A stretch of 5,560 bases of DNA from Planctomycetota bacterium. GTDB lineage: Bacteria > Planctomycetota > Planctomycetia > Planctomycetales > Planctomycetaceae. The stretch lies in the NCBI GenBank assembly GCA_013151585.1, contig JAADHY010000637.1, positions 1-5,560 on the forward strand, in the 5' to 3' direction. The translations under genes and the position numbers were made by a program. The notes under the pieces are model-generated. The model did not search any database, was not told where the DNA came from, and worked only from the letters and a program-made list of their open reading frames with translations. Each line of letters starts with the position of its first letter. The first letter of the stretch is position 1. This document shows positions 1-5,560 of the stretch, in pieces.

Positions 1-168
1 CCCGGTTATGTGAAGAGCGAACCGACGTTTGCCGACGCCCTGGCAACGGTGCGGGAGCTGTTTTGGACAGAGACGGTTTTTGGGCAGCCGCCGTTCCGCC
101 GGGTGTGGAAAAAACTCCCACCCAAACCCGACTCCTTACTACTAAAACACGTGTGCCAAGCAGTCTGA
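1..168 (+). CDS. 3' end of an unidentified gene, possibly a transposase C-terminus (partial)
   Basis: Frame 1 is open from the left edge to a TGA at 166-168, giving 55 C-terminal residues of a gene that starts outside the window. The peptide includes PTFADALATVRELFWTETVF, then a basic stretch RRVWKKLPPKP and a leucine-rich tail ending KHVCQAV. Codon use is coherent up to the last dozen codons, which turn AT-rich (tta cta cta aaa). The pattern of acidic and aromatic helix, a 'kLPP' turn and a short leucine-rich end reminds me of C-termini of planctomycetal DDE transposases, but that is a memory-based resemblance with no catalytic residue in view. It could equally be another hypothetical protein. 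I am fairly confident it is coding and unsure of the function. An extended -10 promoter follows 17 bases after its stop. Confidence 0.5.
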   Translation, partial: PGYVKSEPTFADALATVRELFWTETVFGQPPFRRVWKKLPPKPDSLLLKHVCQAV

Positions 169-184
169 TTTCAATCGTTGCCCG

Positions 185-193
185 TGCTATACT
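185..193 (+). promoter_or_regulatory. Extended -10 promoter (TGcTATACT)
   Basis: TGC at 185-187 directly precedes TATACT at 188-193, a five-of-six match to the sigma-70 -10 box with the extended TGn element. The best -35 at 17 bp spacing is CTGATT (165-170), only a partial match, which is tolerable for an extended -10 promoter. Predicted transcription would start near 200 in an AT-rich patch and run rightward through the short frames at 210-413 towards the DUF4288 gene. There is no other obvious promoter for that gene. Prediction by eye only. Confidence 0.4.
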
Positions 194-209
194 GTACTCA
201 AATTAGCCA

Positions 210-413
210 ATGAAGAGCTTAGACCAATTTGAAGCTCGGTAACTAAATACGAACTGTTTTGGTAAGATTTGGCGAGAATTCCCGCGCTCTTTCAAGGACG
301 TGGCGCCGGATGAAGTTGCGGCGTTGAACAAACAGAGGGAGAAAGCAGCGAGAAAAGCGTGGAAGCTATTAACGGACCAGAGGTTCTGCGAGCCGGGTGC
401 TTGCAAGCTCTGA
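210..413 (+). pseudogene. Possible broken small gene with an in-frame stop
   Basis: An ATG at 210, about 10 bases after the predicted start of transcription, opens a ten-codon frame (MKSLDQFEAR) ended by TAA at 240-242. The same frame then stays open to a TGA at 411-413 and reads like protein, with a charged helical stretch DEVAALNKQREKAARKAWKL and a tail DQRFCEPGACKL. Third-position GC is moderately high from about position 280 on. Possible readings are a gene killed by one nonsense change, a ten-codon leader peptide followed by unrelated sequence, or chance. No family was recognised and no Shine-Dalgarno sequence is visible. A GTG at 300 is the only other plausible start in this frame. The opposite-strand frame over the same bases looks like a shadow. 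Confidence 0.2.
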
Positions 414-549
414 CGCGGCCCACTTGGGATGGGCCGGTTCCGGCACCGCTGTGTTACGGAAAGGGCAAACGCGACGACTCGATCGAGTGGTCGGGGGTCA
501 GCAACTGACTGTGTTAAAGAAACTGGAGCCGGATAACCTGGCGAGTAAC

Positions 550-879
550 ATGTGGTATGGCGTAAGTGTGTTCATGCGTGCGGACTGCCCCGTGAGGTCT
601 CCGGAGGATTGCCTTTGGGAGGAGTCCATCCTTTTGGTGAAAGCCGAGTCGGTTTCGGAAGCTAAGTGTATTGCAGAACGGACGGCAAAGGAGGCCGAAA
701 CGGAATATGTAAACGTGCTCGGCGAACTCGTCGCGTGGAAATTTCATTGCGTCCAAAGTGTTTATGAAATACCCGTCACTGTCGAGGAAGACATGAGGCG
801 ATGGCCAGGCGTGATTGAGGTGTTTTCGCGGCACATGAGGGCATCCGAAGCAAATAGTCTGTTGACGCCTCTAGAGTAG
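550..879 (+). CDS. DUF4288-like small protein
   Basis: This is a 109-residue protein of unknown function. The call rests on several features remembered for the DUF4288 family (Pfam PF14119) occurring in order: an N-terminal WYGVSV strand, LWEESILLVKAES (residues about 25-37), a helix of the 'A..E....A..EA..EY.N..GE.V.WKF' type (about 42-72), then VYEIP and a closing VIEVFSRHMRA. I chose the ATG at 550 because the family usually begins at or just before the WY pair. There is no good Shine-Dalgarno in front of it. The frame is open back to 373, so GTG starts at 511 (13 more residues, preceded by a GGGGG run 13 bases upstream) and 397 remain possible. No signal peptide or membrane segment is visible, so it is probably cytoplasmic. 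It sits alone among gene fragments, and the promoter at 185-193 is the nearest candidate. Family fairly sure, start less so. Confidence 0.72.
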   Translation: MWYGVSVFMRADCPVRSPEDCLWEESILLVKAESVSEAKCIAERTAKEAETEYVNVLGELVAWKFHCVQSVYEIPVTVEEDMRRWPGVIEVFSRHMRASEANSLLTPLE

Positions 880-920
880 AAGGGCTTGAGTCAGACAACG
901 CGGTAAGGGACCGGCGTAGA

Positions 921-945
921 CAGCGGCCTCGACTGCAGGTCGCTG
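921..945 (+). terminator. Hairpin downstream of the DUF4288-like gene, possible weak terminator
   Basis: CAGCGGCCT (921-929) pairs along its whole length with AGGTCGCTG (937-945) around a 7-base loop: nine pairs, one of them G-U. The wobble becomes a C-A mismatch on the other strand, so the fold favours plus-strand RNA. It lies 41 bases after the stop of the gene at 550-879. No U-tract follows, so it is not a canonical intrinsic terminator. It may serve as a 3'-end stabiliser or be accidental. Confidence 0.3.
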
Positions 946-1076
946 CGTGAAGCAACGGGGGCCCGAACGAGTGATGTGACGCTCCGGCACAGGCGGCTTT
1001 CCTTGCGACACAGCCGCGGCCTCAGAAAGCCGGCCGTCATTGCTCCCAGGAAGGTGGAACAAGAGAAGCATGTTCG

Positions 1077-1337
1077 GGGCACGTTTACGACAGCTCGGGT
1101 AAGCTCGCCCCCGCCACCGGCGTGCCGTTGGACGACGTGGTGCTGGTCTTCGAAAACCCGGACGGCTCTGCTTCTCAGATCTCCACCGTCCGCTCTCGGC
1201 TTCTGCACGGCCCTGCGATCAACCCGTTCTTGCTTGCGATCGAATCAGCCACGGGCAAGGTCTTCTGGCCTTCGGCCGGCCACCCAGACACCTTTTATGG
1301 TTTCCGCCCGCTGCAGGTGCGGGGACTTTTCGGTTGA
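1077..1337 (+). pseudogene. Coding-like 3' remnant, no credible start
   Basis: The frame ending at TGA 1335-1337 is open from 975. From about 1077 it shows strong coding character, with roughly four fifths of codons ending in G or C, like the solid genes in this window, and a protein-like product containing HVYDSSGKLAPATGVPLDD, VVLVFENPDGSAS, NPFLLAIESATGK and a C-terminus GHPDTFYGFRPLQVRGLFG. Upstream of 1077 the codon bias is lost and the peptide looks random. The only start within the good part is GTG 1122, which lacks a Shine-Dalgarno and would cut into the coherent segment. I read this as the surviving 3' end of a deleted or rearranged gene. A genuine short gene starting at 1122 (71 aa) is the alternative. 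No domain was recognised. The overlapping 976-1419 frame is arginine- and serine-rich and is treated as its shadow. Confidence 0.4.
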
Positions 1338-1625
1338 GCCAGCGGCAGAGTCAGGACTCCAGGTCACAACTGGGTCTCGGATTCCGAGTGGACTGATTCG
1401 TTTTCGGATGTCACAATAATGCGACAGTAGTGGTGATTGAACACTGGTGCGTCACTCTGAAATGACCCTTCAATCGGAGTGATTCAATGCTTGGCTCACA
1501 CTGGTATAGCGCGTAGGGCGCAATTGCTCGCTAGGCGACCACGCTGCCGTCGGAGCCGCCTCGTCTTGTGAACGGAGTCTCCGACGACGCGGAGCCACTC
1601 GCAGCCGGACACGAAGAGGCACGTG
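1338..1625. other. Intergenic region with two inverted repeats
   Basis: I see no gene in these 288 bases. They hold two imperfect hairpins. The first is TCACTC-TGAA (1452-1461) against TTCA (1469-1472) and GAGTGA (1477-1482): ten pairs with a 4-base bulge and a 7-base loop, with no U-tract. The second is a perfect 8-bp inverted repeat, CGTCGGAG (1548-1555) and CTCCGACG (1579-1586), with a 23-base loop, lying 40 bp upstream of the glycohydrolase gene. An 8-base direct repeat ACACTGGT (1441-1448, 1498-1505) is within chance expectation. A TATAGC at 1505-1510 could be a weak -10 for the downstream gene, but no convincing -35 accompanies it. Confidence 0.35.
1613..1619 (+). promoter_or_regulatory. 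Shine-Dalgarno site deciding the glycohydrolase start
   Basis: GAAGAGG lies 6 bases before the ATG at 1626, a normal spacing. The in-frame GTG immediately before it (1623) would leave only 3 bases. This favours ATG 1626 as the start. Confidence 0.6.
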
Positions 1626-2906
1626 ATGTGGAACAGCAGGATATTTCGCTGGTCGATGCTAATGGCGATCTTGACGGTTGGGACGCCTCAGGTGGCCCGC
1701 TCGCAACAGTATCACCGGCTTCCGGTGGCCGTCTATCGGGACAAGATGGCCGGGGGCTGGTTGGGACAAATGGCCGGCGTGGGGTGGGGCGCTCCCACGG
1801 AGTTCAAATGGAAGGGGCAGATCATCCCGGCGGACAAAATGCCGGCCTGGCGGCCGGAGATGATCAATCAGTTCCGGCAGGATGATCTGTACGTGGAGAT
1901 GACGTTTCTGCGGACGCTGGAGCTGCACGGCTGGGACGTGTCGATTCGCCAGGCGGGGATCGACTTCGCCAACAGTGGCTATCGACTTTGGCACGCCAAC
2001 CGCGCCGGCCGGGACAACCTCCGCAGCGGCATCGCGCCGCCCGATTCCGGCCATCCCCGTTTCAATAAGCACGCCGCCGACATCGACTACCAGATCGAAG
2101 CCGACTATTCGGGGCTGATCGCCCCTGGGCTACCGAATCTGGCCATTGAGCTCGGCGAAAAGTTCGGCCGGCTCATGAACTACGGCGACGGCCTTTACGG
2201 CGGACAGTTTGTCGGCGGGATGTACGCGGCCGCGTTCTTCGAAGACGACCCGGTAAAGATTGTCGAAGCCGGGCTGAAATGCATTCCCGCCGCCAGCCAG
2301 TACGCCGAATGCATCCGCGACACATTGCGCTGGTACCGCCAACATCCGGACGACTGGCAGCAGACGTGGCGGAAAATCAACGAGAAGTATCACACGAACC
2401 CCGCCTATCGCCGCTTCTCCTGCAGCGGCCCGCAGAGCCCCTTCAACATCGACGCCAAGATTAACGGCGCCTACATCGTGATGGGCCTGCTCTACGGGCG
2501 TGGCGACATGGATCAGACCATTATCATCGCCACACGCTGCGGCCAGGATTCCGACTGCAATCCGTCGAACGCGGGAGGCATCTTGGGGACGGTTCTCGGC
2601 CGCTCGCGCCTCCCCAAGAAGTTCACCTCGGCTTTGGACACGACCGGCGTCTTCAGCCACACCGCGTATTCGTTTCCGAAGCTGGTCCGCGTGTGCGAAC
2701 AACTGGCGAGGCAGGCGGTGGTACGGGCCGGTGGGCGGATCGAGCGAGACGCGGACGGTAACGAAATCTTCGTGATCCCCGTCCAGGAGCCGCAGCCCGG
2801 TCGGCTTCAGCAGTGCTGGCAGCCCGGGCCGGTCGCCAACAGCCGGTTCACGCCCGACGAGATGAGGCAGATCAAGATCAAGGATCAGGGCAAGCGAGCT
2901 CGGTGA
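1626..2906 (+). CDS. Secreted ADP-ribosylglycohydrolase (DraG/ARH) family protein
   Basis: A 426-residue protein. A Sec-type signal peptide is clear: basic start MWNSRIFR, hydrophobic core WSMLMAILTVG, and likely cleavage after ARS (residue 26). The domain (Pfam PF03747) begins at YRDKMAGGWLGQMAGVGWGAPTE (37-59), the family's N-terminal 'GxxxGDalG'-like segment. The usual TDDT metal-site motif appears as QDDLYVE (85-91), keeping both aspartates. ADIDYQIEADY lies at 151-161, YGDGLYGG at 186-193, and the C-terminal metal motif CGQDSDCNPSNAGG at 305-318, corresponding to GGDTDTNA in classical members. Known members cleave ADP-ribose from proteins or small molecules using two Mg ions. Here the substrate is unknown, and export suggests an extracytoplasmic glycoside or nucleoside-type target rather than nitrogenase reductase. 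At 426 aa it is longer than DraG (about 300), with a C-terminal tail rich in charged residues. It converges with the permease gene, leaving 14 bp between stops. Family call strong, activity inferred. Confidence 0.9.
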   Translation: MWNSRIFRWSMLMAILTVGTPQVARSQQYHRLPVAVYRDKMAGGWLGQMAGVGWGAPTEFKWKGQIIPADKMPAWRPEMINQFRQDDLYVEMTFLRTLELHGWDVSIRQAGIDFANSGYRLWHANRAGRDNLRSGIAPPDSGHPRFNKHAADIDYQIEADYSGLIAPGLPNLAIELGEKFGRLMNYGDGLYGGQFVGGMYAAAFFEDDPVKIVEAGLKCIPAASQYAECIRDTLRWYRQHPDDWQQTWRKINEKYHTNPAYRRFSCSGPQSPFNIDAKINGAYIVMGLLYGRGDMDQTIIIATRCGQDSDCNPSNAGGILGTVLGRSRLPKKFTSALDTTGVFSHTAYSFPKLVRVCEQLARQAVVRAGGRIERDADGNEIFVIPVQEPQPGRLQQCWQPGPVANSRFTPDEMRQIKIKDQGKRAR

Positions 2907-2920
2907 GAGCGAGGCGGCCG

Positions 2921-3757
2921 TCAACTGCTGGCGCTGCGGTAGCTTTTCAAGGACCAGTTGAAGATCCACCGGGAGCCGACCAACCCACCCGCGGCCGCGA
3001 CCGCTGCTAAGACGGTCAGCCAGGATGGCTCAAGCGCTTTGTTCAACAGCACGCGCGCAGGGACGGTGACGACCAGCAGGATCGGCAGAATGTACGTGAA
3101 CGCAAACCGCAACGCCTCTCCGGTCGGCGACCCGCTGTAGATGCTCCGCGGATACCGCGCGAAGACCGTAATGTAAAACCAGAAATCGTAGAGCCCCTGG
3201 TGTCGGCCGAACCAGATGCTGGTGCTCGCCAGCGACAGCATCAAGCTGTAGAGAAACGCCACGCCCACCAGGATGCAGAACAAGTACATCACGACGGACA
3301 GCAGCGTGATCTGCGTCCCCAGGCTCAGGAGGGAATATCCCAAAAGAGAGCCAGCCAGGAGGACCTGGTTCAGCATCGCCAAATCCATCTTCTCGAACGA
3401 GATCAGGAACTGCGTATCGATCGGCTTCAGGAGGGCGAAATCCAGATTGCCCGTCCGGATCAGCTCGCTGAAGTTCGCACAATTCGGCATGAAGAAGGTT
3501 TCGACCAGCGCGTTGATCAGCATGGCCGTTGCCATGAACGCGAAGTATTCCTCGCGCGTCCAGTCGCTGATGGTTCGGACTTGGCCATAGATGATGACGA
3601 AAAGCGTTAACTGGGCAGCGAACCAGAAGGTCCGCGTGACGATCGTGATGATGAAGTTGCTGCGGAATGTCGTCTCGCGGATCAGGGCATTCCGGAAAAA
3701 GGTCAGCCAGACCCGGCCATAGTGGGGATGCAGAGCTTCGCCGGTTGTTTCAGCCAT
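2921..3757 (-). CDS. ABC-2 type transporter permease (COG3694/PF06182-like)
   Basis: A 278-residue membrane protein, the permease half of an ABC transporter of unknown substrate. Hydrophobic segments lie at about 35-57, 71-90, 128-147, 150-177, 218-238 and 247-268, matching the six-helix ABC-2 layout. A family-type signature is ELIRTGNLDFALLKPID at 98-114 (cytoplasmic loop, 'G.LDFLLLKP'), and FARYPRSIYSG lies at 199-209. The frame is open to 3850, but the ATG at 3757 is preferred: it has a good Shine-Dalgarno, it lies at the purM stop, and the 31 extra residues would be read from purM sequence and look random. The start overlaps purM by 8 bp, implying translational coupling. Relatives usually sit beside an ATPase and a second permease (COG4586/COG4587 types). 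Neither is in this window, so partners must be elsewhere or lost. Substrate cannot be told from sequence. Confidence 0.92.
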   Translation of the reverse strand: MAETTGEALHPHYGRVWLTFFRNALIRETTFRSNFIITIVTRTFWFAAQLTLFVIIYGQVRTISDWTREEYFAFMATAMLINALVETFFMPNCANFSELIRTGNLDFALLKPIDTQFLISFEKMDLAMLNQVLLAGSLLGYSLLSLGTQITLLSVVMYLFCILVGVAFLYSLMLSLASTSIWFGRHQGLYDFWFYITVFARYPRSIYSGSPTGEALRFAFTYILPILLVVTVPARVLLNKALEPSWLTVLAAVAAAGGLVGSRWIFNWSLKSYRSASS

Positions 3758-4814
3758 CCAGCCGTACCTCGCGCTCGCCTTCTTCGACCTCGCCGATGAC
3801 CCACGATGCGATTCGCTGATCCGCCAGTTGTCGCTGAATGCTTTCGGCAAAATAGGGATTTACGACCAATACGAAACCGATGCCCATGTTGAAGACGCGG
3901 AACATCTCGTCGTCATCGATCCCGCCCAACTGCTGCAGCCAGGTAAAAGGCGGGGGCACCTGCCAGGACCGCCGATCGATTCGGACGCGACGGCCCTCCG
4001 GCAATATCCGCTCGATGTTCTCCTGCAATCCGCCGCCCGTAATGTGAGCCATGCCGCGGACCACCGTTTTCACGCGGTAGTGTTTCAGGACCTCCAGAAT
4101 GGCCCGGACATAGATTCGCGTCGGCTCCAACAGGCACGCTCCGACCGTCTGTTCCAATTCGGGCACGAACTGGTCGATGGCCAGCCCCGCCCGTTCGAAA
4201 ACGACCTTTCGGATCAAGCTGTACCCGTTGGAATGGAAGCCGCTGGAGGCGAGGCCCACCAGGACGTCGCCCGGACGGATGCCGCGGCCGTCCAACAGCT
4301 TCCGTCGCTCGACCACACCCACGCAGAAACCGGCCATGTCGAAGTCGCCCGGCGCGTACATATCCGGCAGGATGGCGGTCTCGCCTCCCAGAAGAGCGGT
4401 TTCCGCTTGGATGCAGCCGTCGGCGACCCCTTGAACTAATTGGGCGACCAGCGTTGGGTCGTCGCGTCCAAGGGCCAAGTAGTCCAAGAAGAACAGCGGC
4501 TCAGCGCCCAGACAGAGACAATCGTTGACGCACATCGCCACCAAGTCGATCCCGACGGTGTTGTATTTCCCGGCGCGAATCGCGACCTTCAGCTTGGTGC
4601 CGACGCCGTCTGCACCGGCGACTAACACCGGATCGCGGTAATTGCGAGCGAACAGGCGGGTGTTGTAGTCCAGCCGGAACAGGCCGGCGAAGCCTCCGGG
4701 CCGGTCGATGACGCGGGGCGTGTGCGTCCGCCGCATCAGTCGCGGCAGTTGCTGCATCGCTTGCTGATACAGGTCCAGATCGACTCCGGCCGATTTGTAG
4801 GTGAGGTCCGACAT
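3750..4814 (-). CDS. purM: Phosphoribosylformylglycinamidine cyclo-ligase (AIR synthetase)
   Basis: A 354-residue cytoplasmic enzyme that closes FGAM to aminoimidazole ribotide with ATP, the fifth step of de novo purine synthesis. The length fits the family (E. coli about 345). Diagnostic blocks occur in the right order: N-terminal TYKSAGVDLD (5-14), the nucleotide-binding strand GADGVGTKLKVA (67-78), GIDLVAMCVNDCLCLGAEP (88-106), GGETAILPDMY (143-153), ASSGFHSNGYSLIRK (189-203), HITGGGLQENI (257-267) and the C-terminal EMFRVFNMGIGFVLVV. No key block is missing. The ATG at 4814 puts the YK.AGVD block at its normal distance from the N-terminus. No Shine-Dalgarno precedes it, and the nearest GGAG lies more than 25 bases upstream. 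The gene is followed with 8-bp overlap by an ABC-2 permease and preceded on the same strand by glnA, with a terminator between. Confidence 0.97.
   Translation of the reverse strand: MSDLTYKSAGVDLDLYQQAMQQLPRLMRRTHTPRVIDRPGGFAGLFRLDYNTRLFARNYRDPVLVAGADGVGTKLKVAIRAGKYNTVGIDLVAMCVNDCLCLGAEPLFFLDYLALGRDDPTLVAQLVQGVADGCIQAETALLGGETAILPDMYAPGDFDMAGFCVGVVERRKLLDGRGIRPGDVLVGLASSGFHSNGYSLIRKVVFERAGLAIDQFVPELEQTVGACLLEPTRIYVRAILEVLKHYRVKTVVRGMAHITGGGLQENIERILPEGRRVRIDRRSWQVPPPFTWLQQLGGIDDDEMFRVFNMGIGFVLVVNPYFAESIQRQLADQRIASWVIGEVEEGEREVRLDG
3766..3770 (-). promoter_or_regulatory. Shine-Dalgarno of the permease gene inside purM
   Basis: On the minus strand GAGGT lies 8 bases before the ATG at 3757-3755, within the last codons of purM. 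It fixes the permease start and supports reinitiation or coupling after purM translation. Confidence 0.6.
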
Positions 4815-4823
4815 GATGCCGAT

Positions 4824-4829
4824 ATCATA
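4824..4829 (-). promoter_or_regulatory. Candidate -10 box immediately upstream of purM
   Basis: The minus strand reads TATGAT (five of six to TATAAT) ending 9 bases before the purM ATG. If used, transcription would start within a few bases of the start codon and give a leaderless or nearly leaderless message, which would fit the absence of a Shine-Dalgarno. The hexamer at 17 bp spacing (TACGAT) is a poor -35, so this is tentative. Confidence 0.22.
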
Positions 4830-4960
4830 GTCCGGATGCTCCGGAAATCGTAGCCGACGGGGCCGACCCGTTCGGAGGCGCGACGAGGCTCGCGGGCAAC
4901 GTGTGGGGACGCGTGCCCGGTGCCCAGGCGGGAAGCGACGGGTGTGGTCGGTCGCGCACG

Positions 4961-4991
4961 AAAAAGCCCGGCACGGAGGGGCGTGCCGGGC
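4961..4991 (-). terminator. Intrinsic (Rho-independent) terminator
   Basis: On the minus strand GCCCGGCACG (4991-4982) pairs perfectly with CGTGCCGGGC (4975-4966) around a 6-base loop CCCCTC, and is followed at once by five T (4965-4961). This is a textbook terminator: a ten-pair GC-rich stem with a U-tract. It lies 222 bases after the glnA stop and 146 bases before the purM start, so it either ends the glnA transcript or acts as an attenuator in a purM leader. The plus strand lacks the T-run, so it works in one direction. Confidence 0.87.
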
Positions 4992-4992
4992 A

Positions 4993-5046
4993 GTCGCGAT
5001 GGTCCGCCGGATCCCGACGGACCTTAGCGGGGGAGGCTTTCGCGAC
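4993..5046 (-). ncRNA. Candidate structured RNA abutting the terminator
   Basis: On the minus strand GTCGCGA (5046-5040) and TCGCGAC (4999-4993) form a perfect 7-bp closing stem. Inside it GGTCCGTCGG (5023-5014) pairs with CCGGCGGACC (5010-5001) as a continuous ten-pair stem, with one G-U, around a 3-base GAT loop. A 16-base purine/pyrimidine-asymmetric stretch (AAAGCCTCCCCCGCTA plus A) stays single on the 5' side. One base later the terminator begins. The G-U would be a C-A mismatch on the plus strand, so the fold belongs to minus-strand RNA. The layout, a closed domain directly followed by a terminator, resembles a riboswitch with expression platform or a small RNA with its terminator, but I recognise no known class. 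It may simply be a structured 3' UTR of glnA. Confidence 0.35.
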
Positions 5047-5213
5047 GTCTCGGACTGTTGGCAAGCTTTGGGCGTTCTAGCGCCTTGTCATTGCGAGTCG
5101 GTGAGGCCACGAAACGTCATGGAGCAGGCACCTCGCCCGCGACGAGCGACCGGGGAGGCCGCCGCACCACAATCCGAGGCACTTCACCCTTTCTCGTGCA
5201 GCAAAACGCTAGC

Positions 5214-5560
<347 letters not shown>

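Larger units (their letters stand above)
4815..5213. other. glnA-purM intergenic spacer (399 bp)
   Basis: No gene is supported here. The centre (4961-5046) holds the terminator and the adjoining stem-loop described separately. The flanks (4830-4960 and 5047-5213) show nothing I can name beyond a short GGCG/CGCC hairpin around 5071-5084. A minus-strand frame over 4825-5064 and a plus-strand frame over 4903-5226 are open but run straight through the terminator and have no protein-like character. I treat both as chance frames in GC-rich DNA. Confidence 0.5.

Noticed and set aside
976..1419. 147-codon plus-strand frame rich in Arg, Ser and Pro
   Set aside because: Low-complexity composition typical of an out-of-frame reading of GC-rich DNA. 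The frame ending at 1337 has the better codon bias over the same bases.
1441..1505. Direct repeat ACACTGGT (two copies, 57 bases apart)
   Set aside because: An 8-base repeat in about 290 bases is expected roughly by chance, and no further copies or dyad symmetry were seen.
2130..2969. 279-codon minus-strand frame opposite the glycohydrolase gene
   Set aside because: It mirrors a strongly supported gene in GC-rich DNA, shows no domain, and overlaps the end of the permease gene. A shadow frame.
3030..3482. 150-codon minus-strand frame inside the permease gene
   Set aside because: Same strand, different frame from a clear six-helix permease; proline- and arginine-rich product typical of an out-of-frame reading.
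3758..3850. N-terminal 31-residue extension of the permease
   Set aside because: It would be read entirely from purM codons in another frame and looks random, while ATG 3757 has a well-spaced Shine-Dalgarno.
3828..4439. 203-codon plus-strand frame opposite purM
   Set aside because: Antisense to a gene with every purM motif intact; the peptide has no recognisable domain.
4825..5064. Minus-strand frame whose first residues (PTVRDVAKAS) look like the start of a LacI-family DNA-binding domain
   Set aside because: The match stops after about ten residues, the next residues do not continue the helix-turn-helix, the start would be a TTG, and the frame runs through the stem-loop and the intrinsic terminator. 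Best taken as coincidence.

Overview
The window most likely comes from a planctomycete-like, GC-rich bacterium. This rests on high third-position GC in the solid genes, a secreted ADP-ribosylglycohydrolase of a type I associate with Planctomycetes and Bacteroidetes, and the wording of the glutamine synthetase C-terminus. It is an inference from protein style, not a phylogeny.

The window has two halves. Positions 1 to about 1600 are accessory-looking: sparse in genes, partly lower in GC, and littered with fragments. From left to right they hold the 3' end of a gene that may be a transposase (1-168), a good extended -10 promoter (185-193), a broken-looking reading frame (210-413), a small DUF4288-type protein (550-879), a hairpin (921-945), a coding-like 3' remnant with no credible start (1077-1337), and an intergenic stretch with two inverted repeats (1338-1625).

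Positions 1626 to 5560 are conventional and densely coding. A secreted ADP-ribosylglycohydrolase family protein (1626-2906, +) converges on a minus-strand pair with only 14 bases between the stop codons. That pair is purM (AIR synthetase, fifth step of purine synthesis) followed by an ABC-2 type permease whose start overlaps the purM stop by 8 bp, so the two are almost certainly translated from one message. No ATPase or second permease subunit for this transporter lies in the window.

Upstream of purM on the same strand is the C-terminal quarter of glnA (glutamine synthetase I, with the adenylylation-site tyrosine). A 399-base spacer separates the two genes. It contains a near-perfect intrinsic terminator and, one base before it, a compact nested stem-loop that folds better on the minus strand. 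GlnA supplies glutamine, the nitrogen donor for steps just before PurM, so the adjacency makes metabolic sense, but the terminator argues for separate transcription or attenuation. I found no clear new defence or mobile system. The best leads are the structured glnA-purM spacer and the purM-permease coupling.
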